Source: Lichenibacterium dinghuense (GTDB taxonomy: Bacteria; Pseudomonadota; Alphaproteobacteria; Rhizobiales; Beijerinckiaceae). From it: a stretch of DNA of 64,000 bases. Location: the NCBI RefSeq assembly GCF_021730615.1, contig NZ_JAJLMN010000001.1, forward strand, positions 2,294,501 through 2,358,500. The letters are read 5' to 3'. The notes below the pieces were generated by a model that saw only the letters and a program-made list of their open reading frames with translations, did not search any database and was not told where the DNA came from. This document shows positions 1-7,930 of the stretch, piece after piece. The position numbers and the translations under genes were made by a program. The number at the start of each line of letters is the position of its first letter. Positions within the stretch are counted from its first letter, which is position 1.

Positions 1-122
1 CGCCGCTGCCGAGCGTCCCACCAGGGATGCGGCCTCGCCGTAGGTGACGACGCGCCGGGCCCGCGCCAGCCGTTCCAGCTCGGCGCGGATCGCGGCCTTG
101 TCGCGGGAGAGGTGGCCGGTCG
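1..122 (-). CDS. partial reading frame running off the left edge
   Basis: Read leftwards from about 122, the frame stays open to the window edge and gives about 40 residues of ordinary-looking protein, including a helical stretch and the segment RVVTYGEAASLVGR. That segment loosely recalls the winged-helix part of alkyltransferase-like proteins (the TYGE motif). No ATG, GTG or TTG lies in this frame between the upstream in-frame stop (near 140) and residue 1, so the gene is either 5'-truncated or not real. No function is assigned. Confidence 0.25.
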
Positions 123-167
123 ATAGGGGAGGCTATCTCACCCCTTGCCATCCTGCCGTGTCCCCTA

Positions 168-190
168 TTTGATTTCGTAACGTAATCAAA
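168..190. promoter_or_regulatory. inverted repeat just upstream of the 202 gene
   Basis: TTTGATT (168-174) and AATCAAA (184-190) form perfect 7-bp arms around a 9-bp spacer. The repeat ends 11 bp before the ATG at 202, in a locally AT-rich spot. It is placed like an operator or a 5'-leader hairpin for the following gene. The symmetry is seen directly; the regulatory role is inferred. Confidence 0.35.
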
Positions 191-201
191 CAGACGCGGC
201 C

Positions 202-882
202 ATGAACCTCGGGACAGCGGCGAAGCGCCCCCGCCACCTCGTCGACTGGCCGCTGGTGCTGGTCGACGTCGAATGCTCGCTGTGCCCGCGCCTCGGGCGT
301 TACCGGCTCGCGCGCCTCGCCGAGCGCTACGGCGCCGCGGTGCCGCTCGCCCGCCTCCTGGAACTCATTGCGGCGGATTGCACCCTGATGAAGCCCGGCG
401 AGAAACCGCGCCAGTACGAGGCTCGCTGCGGGATCCGCTACGTCGTGCCGCCGGCCGAGCCGCTGCCAGCCGATGCGCCGGCTCGGGCCGGGGAATCTCG
501 CACAGGACCGTCGGAAGGCACTAAGCGCAAGCGCCTCGGCCCCGACGGGCCGCCGCCGACGCTCGGCCAAGTGCGCCGGCAGGGATGCATCGGCATCTCG
601 GCCAAGTGCCTCAGCCTGTGGCAGGGCCACACCTGCCACCACACGGTGACGCTGCCGCTCGATGGGCTCGGGGTGTCCGACGACGAGGTGTTTCTGGACC
701 TGTGCCGATCGCTGCGGCTGGTCTGCCCCCGCTGCGGCGGGCGGAAGATGCACGTCGTGCCGCTGTGGCCCGACGTCCGCCAGAAGCGCGCGGCGAGCCT
801 GGGCGTCGACACGCGTCCGACTATGCCAGGCGCTTCGCCAGGGCCTCGACTGCTGAAAGCGGGAGAGCCGCCGACGGTGTGA
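202..882 (+). CDS. hypothetical protein with two cysteine-containing halves
   Basis: This 226-residue protein was not matched to a named family. The N-terminal half carries CSLCPRLGRYRLARL followed by a helical segment, a second Cys and CGIRY. The C-terminal half carries paired cysteines in CLSLWQGHTCHH and CPRCGG. The CxxC pairs could bind zinc in each half. After a Pro/Arg/Gly-rich linker near residues 100-125 the second half reads like a separate small domain, so the gene may be a fusion of two small orphan genes. The ATG at 202 follows the inverted repeat at 168-190. No operon partner is visible, since the next gene starts 330 bp downstream. Confidence 0.6.
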   Translation: MNLGTAAKRPRHLVDWPLVLVDVECSLCPRLGRYRLARLAERYGAAVPLARLLELIAADCTLMKPGEKPRQYEARCGIRYVVPPAEPLPADAPARAGESRTGPSEGTKRKRLGPDGPPPTLGQVRRQGCIGISAKCLSLWQGHTCHHTVTLPLDGLGVSDDEVFLDLCRSLRLVCPRCGGRKMHVVPLWPDVRQKRAASLGVDTRPTMPGASPGPRLLKAGEPPTV

Positions 883-1212
883 GACCGTGTTAAGGCGTGC
901 GAGGACACGTCCGGCAACGATCCCTGTCGGAAGGTGATGGTCGCCGTCGGCGTCGCAGCAGTTGCGGCTCGGCGCCCGCACGGCGCCGGCTCAGTGCCAT
1001 CCTCATCGCCGACTCTGCCTCACTTCGCGCGGTCGCGCTCGCACATGCGGCGGACCACGTAGCCGCCAGTTCACAACAGCCCCAAGCTCGTCGGCCGCCG
1101 GAACCGTCGCTCGCGTCCGGCCCGTTCCCCTGTCCCGTGATGCGGAGATTAACTCTGTCGGAAGACGGGACGTGTCTCGCCGGTCCTCTCGACCAGGATG
1201 ATCCTATGATGG
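883..1212. other. 330-bp intergenic stretch
   Basis: Only short overlapping frames without family resemblance are seen here. It may hold the promoter and leader of the acyltransferase gene; no clear motif was recognised. Confidence 0.4.
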
Positions 1213-2427
1213 ATGCCGGCAGGAGGCTTGGGCGGCCGACGCCGGCGTGTTCGCCTCAACCCGGCGGCGGACCGCTCCGAGCATCCCACACAGGCGGAGG
1301 CTCCCCACTTGCGTTCCTCTCGGGAAGACACGCGGCATCGCCTCCTCAGCCTCGAGGCCGGCCGCTTCGTCGCCGCCGTCCTGGTGGCGTGCTTCCATTT
1401 CTCCTTCGCTTTCGTGAACCTCCGCGGCGTGCCGGTCTTCGGCATGGCGTTCAGGGGCGGTCACGCAGGGGTCGAATTCTTCTTCGTCCTCAGCGGGTTC
1501 ATCATCTTCTTCATCCATCGGGGGGATTTGGGGCGGAAGGGCACGCTCGGCTCCTTCGCCGTCAAGCGCTTCACGCGGATCTATCCCGTGTTCTGGATCA
1601 TCTGGATCCCGCTTCTCATCGGGTTCCTCGCGCCTCTGGGCCTCGGCGGCCACCGTGTGATCGACGCGGCCGACCTCGTGCTCGACGGCCTGCTGCTCCC
1701 CACCGACGGGGATGGGATCATACAGCAATCCTGGACGCTTCGGCACGAAGTGGTCTTCTACGCCCTCTTCGCGGTCGCGATCTGGAACCTGCGGATCGGA
1801 ACGGCGGTGTTGGTCGCCTGGCAAGGGGCGGTGCTGATCGTCGGCACAGCCTGTTCCGGCACGCTTCCGCAGGCCCTCATGCCCTTCTTCTACATCTACA
1901 ACATCGGGTTCGGCCTCGGCATCGCCACGGCCTGGGCGGCCGACCGCTGGAGACCGTCCCGCCCCGGAACGATCGCGCTCGCCGGTCTCGCCTTCTTCGC
2001 CGCATGCCTCGCGGCGGAATGGTACCTCGGGCGGTCCGACTATTCCCCGACACAGCTGCCTTTGGGCGGGATCGCCAGCCCGCTCCTCTACCTCGCAGCC
2101 TCCGCGATCGTCATCTTCGGTGCGACGGGCTTCGACAGACGCCGGGCGCTTCCCTGCCAGGATCAGATCAGGATCCTGGGCGGGTGCTCCTATGTCCTGT
2201 ACCTGTTCCATACGACGGTCGGGTCGGTGACGATCAGGCTCTTCGGCCTTCCGATCTTGAAGTCCGTCCCCGATGGGCTCGTCTTCCTGGCCATGCTGTC
2301 GGCCTCCGTCCTCGTCGCAGTCGGCGTCCACCTGTGGGTCGAGAAGCCGGTTCTCCGGTTCCTGAGAGGCAGGTCGTCGGCGCGGCCTCCGCTGGCCTCG
2401 GCCTTGGCCGGGCGTGCGGCCGAGTAG
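1213..2427 (+). CDS. acyltransferase 3 (OafA/NodX-type) integral membrane protein
   Basis: The 404-residue product has about ten hydrophobic segments and the hallmarks of the acyltransferase-3 family. These are an N-terminal RLLSLEAGRFVAA core with a charged residue and HFSF in the first membrane helix, then FFVLSGFI (the conserved SGF motif) and the basic KRFTRIYPVFW segment. Such enzymes transfer acetyl or other acyl groups to exported carbohydrates in the inner membrane. The first 45 or so residues are hydrophilic and Arg-rich, and translation may really begin nearer residue 34. The gene is a monocistron; the acceptor glycan is unknown. Confidence 0.85.
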   Translation: MPAGGLGGRRRRVRLNPAADRSEHPTQAEAPHLRSSREDTRHRLLSLEAGRFVAAVLVACFHFSFAFVNLRGVPVFGMAFRGGHAGVEFFFVLSGFIIFFIHRGDLGRKGTLGSFAVKRFTRIYPVFWIIWIPLLIGFLAPLGLGGHRVIDAADLVLDGLLLPTDGDGIIQQSWTLRHEVVFYALFAVAIWNLRIGTAVLVAWQGAVLIVGTACSGTLPQALMPFFYIYNIGFGLGIATAWAADRWRPSRPGTIALAGLAFFAACLAAEWYLGRSDYSPTQLPLGGIASPLLYLAASAIVIFGATGFDRRRALPCQDQIRILGGCSYVLYLFHTTVGSVTIRLFGLPILKSVPDGLVFLAMLSASVLVAVGVHLWVEKPVLRFLRGRSSARPPLASALAGRAAE

Positions 2428-2589
2428 AGCGGGGCCGTACGAACGAAGGTCGGACGAACTGACCGGCCGTCGCAGCGCAACCCCGAAGGCGCTGGGCCAT
2501 TCCCGGCCCTGAGAGCGTCGACTCGCCCGGCCGTGGCTGAGCCACGCTCGTCGCGAGTCTCCTGCCGTTCATCTGCAGACGGCTCCGGT

Positions 2590-2848
2590 GGGGCCACCCT
2601 CCCTGGTTCAGAACAGCCTTCAGATCCTCGTCCCACTACAAGCCGTCGTCGGGCTGCAGCATATCCTGACCGTGCGACCGGCCGCAGCGATCGCACCGGC
2701 GACCGGTACGGCCGAGGCGGATCGAATGCCGCAGCTCGCGCCAGTTGATCGGGCAGAGCCAGCGGTGCGGGCGGGGATGAGCACGGGGCGGGCTCGGAAT
2801 GGCGACTCCCAGGGCTACGGCGCGGGGCTGGAGCGGGGAGGCTTGCAA
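2590..2848 (-). pseudogene. remnant of a small Cys-motif protein, nonsense-mutated
   Basis: The minus-strand frame contains LCPINWRELRHSIRLGR, then CDRCGRSHG and DDGL-stop-WDEDLKAV. It parallels the product at 7388-7702 (ASIRLDRAGNRC, CEHCGRPHG, EDLWWDEDAL). The stop is TAG at 2636-2638, exactly where the homologue has a tryptophan (TGG), and the frame stays open beyond it. This looks like a duplicate gene killed by a single G-to-A change. The CxxCGRxHG core is HNH/zinc-ribbon-like, but no function is assigned. Confidence 0.5.
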
Positions 2849-2904
2849 AACTGCTTAGCTCCATCTCAGAATAGACACAGGCTGCTTCAAATCAGAGTGT
2901 TCCC

Positions 2905-3309
2905 ATGTCGCTCCGCTCCTTCGGCTTCGTGGCCATGCTGGCTGTCTCTGGATCACCGGCATTCGCCGCTGGTTGCCACGTCGACCCGTTCTCGACAGTG
3001 TTCGGCGCCGACACCGATGCGCACATGACCGTCAAGTCAGGGCAGCGCTGCGGCATCACGATGAGAACGGGCGGCCGAGGTATGTCGCGTAATATCGGTG
3101 GAACGACTGGCACGACATTAGATCAGCAAGCGCAACACGGAACCGTAATAATCCCGGAACCGCATCGTATCGAATATGTGTCGCAACGCGGCTATACAGG
3201 GTCAGATCAGTTTGTTTTCGAGCGGACCGGCGAAACTATGAGCCAGAAGACCGGGCACACGAACAGCGGGACGTCGCACTATACCGTGCACGTCGATGTC
3301 GTGCCCTGA
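2905..3309 (+). CDS. small secreted protein, Ig/cadherin-like fold suspected
   Basis: The 134-residue protein begins with a signal peptide (MSLRSFGFVAMLAVSG...AFAAG). Its C-terminal half reads IEYVSQRGYTGSDQFVF, the 'Y-x-P/R-x-G-Y-x-G-x-D-x-F' end of a beta-sandwich repeat often seen in bacterial Ig-like domains. Two cysteines (GCHVDP and RCGIT) could form a disulfide in the periplasm. The gene at 4586-4978 has the same layout (signal peptide, paired Cys, ITYRPAAGFIGQDNVAF) and is a probable paralogue. The local base composition is less GC-rich than the neighbours. Confidence 0.6.
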   Translation: MSLRSFGFVAMLAVSGSPAFAAGCHVDPFSTVFGADTDAHMTVKSGQRCGITMRTGGRGMSRNIGGTTGTTLDQQAQHGTVIIPEPHRIEYVSQRGYTGSDQFVFERTGETMSQKTGHTNSGTSHYTVHVDVVP

Positions 3310-3390
3310 TAAGACACCATCCCCAGCGCCGCCCTAACTCGCTCCTACGCAGCCCAGCGCCTGATTGCGCACGCCACCGGAACTTGCCCT

Positions 3391-3615
3391 ATGCGTCTCA
3401 CCCTCATCATCGTCGCTCTGGCGATCGCCTCAACGGCTGGGGCAGCTGAACGCCTGCCGAAGCACAACGGAGCAGACGGCGGTAATGGTCTGTCGAACGG
3501 CATGCCGGGATGCGGAGGGGGCACCGATCCGTCGCCGGACGGCAAGTTCTACGTCAGAGGCACGAACCGGGAGTGCAATCCCGGCAAACAGGACCGCGCG
3601 AAGCTGAAGCAATAG
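3391..3615 (+). CDS. small secreted Gly/Asn-rich protein
   Basis: The 74-residue product has a clean signal peptide (MRLTLIIVALAIASTAGAAE) and a short mature part rich in Gly, Asn and Asp. Two cysteines (MPGCGG and RECNPG) may form a disulfide. It lies 82 bp after the previous secreted protein in the same direction and could be co-transcribed with it. No family was recognised. Confidence 0.5.
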   Translation: MRLTLIIVALAIASTAGAAERLPKHNGADGGNGLSNGMPGCGGGTDPSPDGKFYVRGTNRECNPGKQDRAKLKQ

Positions 3616-3764
3616 TTGCTCGGTCAGCCTCCTCCTTCATTGCACGTCAGCTTCGTCCGACGCATTTTCTGCCCAACGGCGGCGCCGTGCCGTCGACCCG
3701 AGGGCAGGAACAGCGGATGGAATAGAACTTCACCGAACAGGCGGCCGAGATCGTCGGCGCCTAT

Positions 3765-4205
3765 GTGGCGCACAACTCCGTTCCGGTGGGCGAACTGCCC
3801 AACCTGCTCCGCGCCGTGCACGACACGCTGGCGTCGCTCGGCAAGCCCGAGCCCGTCGAGGCACCGGCCGCCCCGCTCGTGCCGGCCGTGCCGATCAAGA
3901 AGTCCGTCACGGACGAATACATCGTCAGCCTCGAGGACGGCCGCAAGCTGAAGGCGATGAAGCGCTACCTGGCCGGGCTCGGCATGACGCCGGCGGACTA
4001 CCGCGCCAAGTGGGGCTTGCCGTCCGACTACCCGATGGTAGCGCCCGCCTACGCCAAGGCACGATCGGCGCTGGCCAAGGGGATGGGGCTGGGTCGAAAG
4101 TCGGTGCAGTCGATGTCGGACCCTGAGCCCGCCCCCGCGCCCCAGCCGGAGCCCGAAGCCGCCGCGCCGGTGCCGAAGAGGGGTAGGGCGAAGAAGACGG
4201 CGTGA
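3765..4205 (+). CDS. MucR/Ros-family transcriptional regulator, start damaged
   Basis: The sequence matches the MucR/Ros family: YIVSLEDGRKLKAMKRYL, then GMTPADYRAKWGLPSDYPMVAPAYA, the zinc-finger/helix region, followed by a basic C-terminus. The family normally starts MxxNFTxQxAEIVxAYVxxNSVP. That segment is present in frame from ATG 3717, but codon 3 is TAG (3723-3725). The first usable start after it is GTG at 3765, which gives 146 residues and drops about 15 residues of the N-terminal helix. The finger here lacks the first Cys/His pair (DEYIVSLEDG in place of DYIVCLEDG), as in some MucR paralogues, so metal binding is doubtful. It may be a decaying or truncated regulator. Confidence 0.7.
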   Translation: MAHNSVPVGELPNLLRAVHDTLASLGKPEPVEAPAAPLVPAVPIKKSVTDEYIVSLEDGRKLKAMKRYLAGLGMTPADYRAKWGLPSDYPMVAPAYAKARSALAKGMGLGRKSVQSMSDPEPAPAPQPEPEAAAPVPKRGRAKKTA

Positions 4206-4313
4206 GACGTCCGCGGCGCGTGTCGGCGAGACGTGAAACATTTTAGCTCAGACGCAGACGCGTGCGAAACAACCGGCAGTGCATCCTCGAAGACGCCCAC
4301 TCCGGGGAATGCC

Positions 4314-4523
4314 ATGCTCGACGCCGACCTGCCCCGCCTCGTGCTCGACGTCGAACTCGTCTCGGCCGCTCCGATCGAGGGTACGGACAGGCTTATGGTG
4401 ACGCTGCGCACCAGGATGGGCACGCCGCTGGAGCTGCGCCTCACGCGCGCCGAGGCGGCCGATTTCGTGGCGCTGATGGCAGCCGACCGGCACCAGGCGC
4501 GCCGCGTCGCCGCGCGGTCGTGA
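4314..4523 (+). CDS. hypothetical small protein
   Basis: The ATG at 4314 gives 69 residues: MLDADLPRLVLDVELVS..., then LMVTLRTRMGTPLELRLTRAEAADFVALM and a basic tail. The alternating hydrophobic beta pattern followed by a helix looks like a real, folded small domain. A start at 4233 would add 27 residues of low-complexity sequence and is less likely. It is not recognised as a named family. Confidence 0.5.
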   Translation: MLDADLPRLVLDVELVSAAPIEGTDRLMVTLRTRMGTPLELRLTRAEAADFVALMAADRHQARRVAARS

Positions 4524-4585
4524 CAAGCGGGCTGGGCCGGCGGTAGCCTCGTGCACGCGCCGCCGTGGCGCGCCGGATCTCGCCC

Positions 4586-4978
4586 ATGCGCCTCGCATTC
4601 GCCCTCGCCGCCCTGGTTGTCGCCTCGCCGGCTGGGGCGGCGGCTCCTCAGGTCATCAGCACCGATCCCGGCAAGGACGTCCGCCTCGGCGTGTTCGCAG
4701 TGGTGCACAAGGACTGCTCGACCGGCGCAGCGCCCGAAATCCGCATAGCCCGCCCGCCATCGCACGGCGTCATGTTGCTGCAGAGCGTCACGCTGTCGAC
4801 CAAGCACGTCGATAACTGCCCGGTGGTGACGGCACCGGCTCGCCAAATTACCTATCGGCCAGCAGCTGGGTTCATTGGACAGGATAATGTGGCGTTTGAC
4901 GTCGTCGACCCTGTCACAAAGCAGGCTGACCTTCACCCGGTGATGATCGCCGTCCAGACCATGCAGCTGAAGCCCTGA
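4586..4978 (+). CDS. small secreted protein, paralogue of the 2905 gene product
   Basis: ATG 4586 is preferred over GTG 4565 because it places a standard signal peptide (MRLAFALAALVVASPAGAAA) at the N-terminus. The 130-residue product has cysteines in KDCSTG and DNCPVV, and ends with ITYRPAAGFIGQDNVAFDVV, the same beta-sandwich signature as the protein at 2905-3309. It is probably periplasmic with one disulfide. Function is unknown. Confidence 0.6.
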   Translation: MRLAFALAALVVASPAGAAAPQVISTDPGKDVRLGVFAVVHKDCSTGAAPEIRIARPPSHGVMLLQSVTLSTKHVDNCPVVTAPARQITYRPAAGFIGQDNVAFDVVDPVTKQADLHPVMIAVQTMQLKP

Positions 4979-4992
4979 CGGCAGGCGCAAAC

Positions 4993-5178
4993 TTACGCCA
5001 CCGCCCTCCGCACGACAGCTATCAGCTCCGCTGCCCGTGCCTCACACTCAGCGGCCATCGCCGTGAGCGCTTCCTCCGCACGCCTGTCCGTGGTGTGCCG
5101 GGACAGACGGCGACACCGCCTCGCCTTGTCTATCAGGGCGTCGGCGGACTGAGCGAGAGGGAGCATCTGGGGTGACAT
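4993..5178 (-). CDS. hypothetical small helical protein
   Basis: The ATG at 5178 gives 61 residues, starting MSPQMLPLAQSADALIDKARRCRRLSRHTTDRRAEEALTAM. It is all-helical and rich in Arg, Ala and Glu, in the style of short orphan proteins common in methylobacteria. A longer frame to 5265 adds an unlikely basic N-terminus. It is convergent with the preceding secreted-protein gene (gap 14 bp). Confidence 0.5.
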   Translation of the reverse strand: MSPQMLPLAQSADALIDKARRCRRLSRHTTDRRAEEALTAMAAECEARAAELIAVVRRAVA

Positions 5179-5308
5179 GTCCACAGCATCCCGAACGTCA
5201 CTCAACGGACTGTAAACGGTCCGTCCGACGCCTCTATTTCGGACCGAACTCAAGCGCCGGCGCAACGCGCAATCGGCCGTTCAACTCCTTATGAACGGCC
5301 TGTCGTCG

Positions 5309-5677
5309 TCAGGGCTTGGTCTTCGACATGGAGCCGCCGCCCGGCTCGGCGCCGCTCGCCGATTTCGGCAGCGCCAACTCCGTCACCTCCGTGACCGAGT
5401 CGGGTCCGATCACCATGGCAACCGGATCGCCTTTCTTATCCTTGGCGTGAACGTAGAAGGATGATGGAGTGACGGTCACATCGGTGTAGCCGGCCTTGGT
5501 CATCTGATCTTGGATCTGCTGCCGAATCGGCGCCTTCATCATGCTGGCTTGGTCCGCCGCCTCCATGGCTTGGCTGTTCTGGACCACGGGCCCCTTGTCG
5601 GCCGACTGCGCCCCAGCTCCGGACACGCTGGCGAGAAGGGCCAAGCTGCACGCGGACATGACAACCATCGATCTCAT
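5309..5677 (-). CDS. secreted protein with PepSY-like C-terminal half
   Basis: The 122-residue product has a signal peptide cleaved near residue 23 (LLASVSGAGAQSA). The mature part, IRQQIQDQMTKAGYTDVTVTPSSFYVHAKDKKGDPVAMVI, has the helix-strand-strand pattern of PepSY-type periplasmic domains: an amphipathic helix and GYTDV, followed by a residue-modifying hairpin. Such proteins are envelope-localised and often regulate or bind partners; no specific role is claimed. The tail is Gly/Ser/Lys-rich. Confidence 0.6.
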   Translation of the reverse strand: MRSMVVMSACSLALLASVSGAGAQSADKGPVVQNSQAMEAADQASMMKAPIRQQIQDQMTKAGYTDVTVTPSSFYVHAKDKKGDPVAMVIGPDSVTEVTELALPKSASGAEPGGGSMSKTKP

Positions 5678-5728
5678 CGAACTCTCCCGAAGCGATTATC
5701 GCAATCGGGAAATTGAGTGACGTCGAGC

Positions 5729-5998
5729 TTAGTTTCGCACGAGCACATTAAAGGTCGGCCACCCTCCCGAGTGCCCCGCGCACTCGCTCCACGTCGACAT
5801 GTCGTCGTCGAGCACCAAGCGATCAAGCATGAACTGCTCGGTGCCGGCGGCGCGTAGCAGAGCAGCGTGCGCGTCCTTGAGGGCAAGCCATCCCGCCTCG
5901 GGAGGGGTGACGCGGAATGTGTAACGCTGCCGCTCGTGGTTGCCGTTGCCGCTTGCTGGCGCAGGCCTGATCGTCCCGTCAGTGACGGAGGCGAACAT
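5729..5998 (-). CDS. hypothetical protein
   Basis: The 89-residue minus-strand frame starts at ATG 5998 and contains RYTFRVTPPEAGWLALKDAHAALLRAAG and LDRLVLDDDMS. This shows plausible secondary structure, ordinary composition and a natural C-terminus, so it is probably a real orphan gene. Its start codon overlaps the start codon of the divergent gene at 5997, leaving no room for separate promoters upstream of either ATG. Confidence 0.45.
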   Translation of the reverse strand: MFASVTDGTIRPAPASGNGNHERQRYTFRVTPPEAGWLALKDAHAALLRAAGTEQFMLDRLVLDDDMSTWSECAGHSGGWPTFNVLVRN

Positions 5999-6350
5999 GG
6001 CGATGAGCGGTGCGAAACGGCAGGCGGCATACCAGGAGCGAGAGCGCAAGAAGCTGGCCGACGCGCTGGCCGAGGTCGATAGATTGCAAGCGCGCGTCGC
6101 CGTGTTGAAACAAGAGCGCGACCGCCTGGACGGCTTGCTCGGCTTCGCCCTGAAGCAGGAGGAGTGGGCCGAGGGTGAGCAGCTGCGCGCCAGCGAGGTG
6201 GGACGAGAGTTCGAGGCTTCCGATGGTGAGACGACGCCCGCCGCGTCGAAGGTCGTCGTGGTGCGCGCTCCCCCGCGCAGCCGAGCGCCATCTGCCCACG
6301 GGAGGACAGGGTCACCGATCCCGCTGTGGCTGATGCCGGCGACCTGCTGA
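5997..6350 (+). CDS. coiled-coil hypothetical protein
   Basis: ATG 5997 gives 117 residues. Residues 5-50 (RQAAYQERERKKLADALAEVD...LKQERDRLDG) form a strong heptad coiled coil with an amphipathic basic start, as seen in phage-type orphan proteins of this group. The C-terminal third is low complexity and Pro/Arg-rich. No family was recognised. The start codon overlaps the divergent ATG at 5998. Confidence 0.5.
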   Translation: MAMSGAKRQAAYQERERKKLADALAEVDRLQARVAVLKQERDRLDGLLGFALKQEEWAEGEQLRASEVGREFEASDGETTPAASKVVVVRAPPRSRAPSAHGRTGSPIPLWLMPATC

Positions 6351-6502
6351 TGGGCATGGGGACAACTCAAGATGTGCCAGCTCCGCCCTGCCGAGGTCGC
6401 GGGTCTGCCGGGAGCCGTCCGACGCGTGTCCGAGAAGCTGATCTCGCTTGATCGTTGAGGCGATGCCGGCCTACCTTGGCCCGTCCCGCCGAGACCCCGC
6501 CC

Positions 6503-7318
6503 ATGCGCGCCACCGCCGCCGCTCTCGCCTTCCTGGCCGCAGTCTGGCCGGCAGGCGCCGCCACCATCACCGCGACCGTGACGCCGGACAATCGCCCTGC
6601 CCTTTTGATCGAAGGCCCGATCGTCGAGGGCGACCAGTACCAGCTTGATCAGGTTTGGGCCGCGAACCCGTCGGTTCAAGTTGTCATCCTCAACAGCCCC
6701 GGCGGACTGATCCTTCCTGCTCTGCGCATCGGTGACACCATTCGGCGGGGTGGTTTGGCCACGGTCGTCATGCCTGGCGAACTCTGCGCCTCGGCGTGCG
6801 GGGACATCTGGCTAGCCGGCATCCATCGCATTCTGCCAGAGGGCGCCCGCGTCGGGTTCCATGGAATTTATGGCAACGACGGCAAGACGCTCACGATGAC
6901 GGGCGCCGGCAACGGCTTGGTCGGAGCCTACCTCGCCCGCATGGGGTACAGCGACAGCACCGTCGTCCTGGCCACGGCCGAGCGGCCTGAGGGCATGGCC
7001 TGGATCACGTCGCACGACACTATCAACAGCGCCGGCCTGTCATTCGAGACGCTGCCTCCGAAGGAACTCCGGGTTCGCGAGGTCCGGATCGATGGTGAAC
7101 TAAAAGCGTCCGAGGTTCCCCGCGTATCCGTCAACGTGCCATCTGACAGGCCGACGAATCCGCTTGATCTCGCTGGGGGAAGGCCGGAGCCGCAGAAGCG
7201 CGCCAAAGTGAAGCCCGTTCCGAAGGCCATGCCCGCATGGCCGGGGTATTCGCGGCCCATGACGCAGCAGGATCTCATGCGGTTCTCGTCAGACCCGCCG
7301 AGCGACGCTGCCGAATAG
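6503..7318 (+). CDS. periplasmic ClpP/SppA-fold serine hydrolase
   Basis: ATG 6503 gives 271 residues with a signal peptide (MRATAAALAFLAAVWPAGAA). The body is ClpP/crotonase-like: NSPGG near residue 64 (the oxyanion/substrate strand), CASAC at 95-99 with Ser97 as the probable nucleophile, and VGFHGI with His120 as the probable general base. The family resembles the predicted periplasmic proteins of COG3904. Two cysteines bracketing the Ser could form a disulfide outside the cytoplasm. The Pro/Lys-rich C-terminal 70 residues are probably disordered. Substrate is unknown. Confidence 0.65.
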   Translation: MRATAAALAFLAAVWPAGAATITATVTPDNRPALLIEGPIVEGDQYQLDQVWAANPSVQVVILNSPGGLILPALRIGDTIRRGGLATVVMPGELCASACGDIWLAGIHRILPEGARVGFHGIYGNDGKTLTMTGAGNGLVGAYLARMGYSDSTVVLATAERPEGMAWITSHDTINSAGLSFETLPPKELRVREVRIDGELKASEVPRVSVNVPSDRPTNPLDLAGGRPEPQKRAKVKPVPKAMPAWPGYSRPMTQQDLMRFSSDPPSDAAE

Positions 7319-7339
7319 CAGTCACACCCCGAAGTGGCG

Positions 7340-7445
7340 CCCCCGCCCCGCCGCTCGGTCGGGCGTGCAAATACTTCGAGGTGAGCGCTACGCTGGCGTG
7401 CCCGAGCCCTTGCTGGACGAGGCTGAGGGGCGTCCGGTTGTCGAG
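7340..7445 (-). pseudogene. C-terminal remnant of a tyrosine integrase
   Basis: The minus-strand translation reads NRTPLSLVQQGLGHASVALTSKYLHARP, the end of a phage-type tyrosine recombinase: the LGHAS His-containing motif followed by the Tyr of SKYLHARP. The remaining roughly 300 residues are absent; upstream sequence belongs to the CxxC gene at 7388-7702. It is the scar of a lost integrative element. Confidence 0.6.
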
Positions 7446-7702
7446 CGCGTGGGAGGGGCGGCTGTGCCAGAGCCAGTGGGCGAAGTGTCGCTCGGCAGCC
7501 AGGCGAGCGCGTCCTCGTCCCACCATAGGTCCTCGCCGAAGCACAGGACCTCGCGCCCGTGCGGCCGCCCGCAGTGCTCGCACCGGTTGCCAGCGCGGTC
7601 GAGGCGGATCGAGGCCAAGAACTCGGGCGCGTCGAAGGGGTAGGGGCCGCCGTGGCAGGCGAGGATCGGCACGGGGCAGGTTCCGGGGAGGTCGGTCCTC
7701 AA
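7388..7702 (-). CDS. CxxC-motif orphan protein, C-terminus probably altered
   Basis: The 104-residue product reads VPILACHGGPYPF, then LASIRLDRAGNRCEHCGRPHG and WWDEDALAWLP. The paired cysteines and histidine resemble a zinc ribbon or HNH-type module. It is the intact paralogue of the nonsense-mutated copy at 2590-2848. From about residue 70 onward the sequence is Ser/Thr/Gly-rich because the frame runs into the integrase remnant, so the natural C-terminus has probably been lost. Role unknown. Confidence 0.45.
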   Translation of the reverse strand: MRTDLPGTCPVPILACHGGPYPFDAPEFLASIRLDRAGNRCEHCGRPHGREVLCFGEDLWWDEDALAWLPSDTSPTGSGTAAPPTRSTTGRPSASSSKGSGTPA

Positions 7703-7930
7703 ACCTACGGCGTGGCGCTGGAGCGAAGCCCTGCAGAGGCGAACGATCGCTCGCCATGGCGCGTCTCGTGTCTACGACGACGCGGACTCGAACAATTGTC
7801 GGGCCACCCATCCCATGTGAAGGCCGATCCTCGCACCCTCTGATACGTCCTCCACACCGTCGGAGGTGTTCAGGGTGCCGACGGCTGAGAGAGGCGTGCG
7901 CTCTTCCCCACAACAGGCGGAGCCGCGGCA

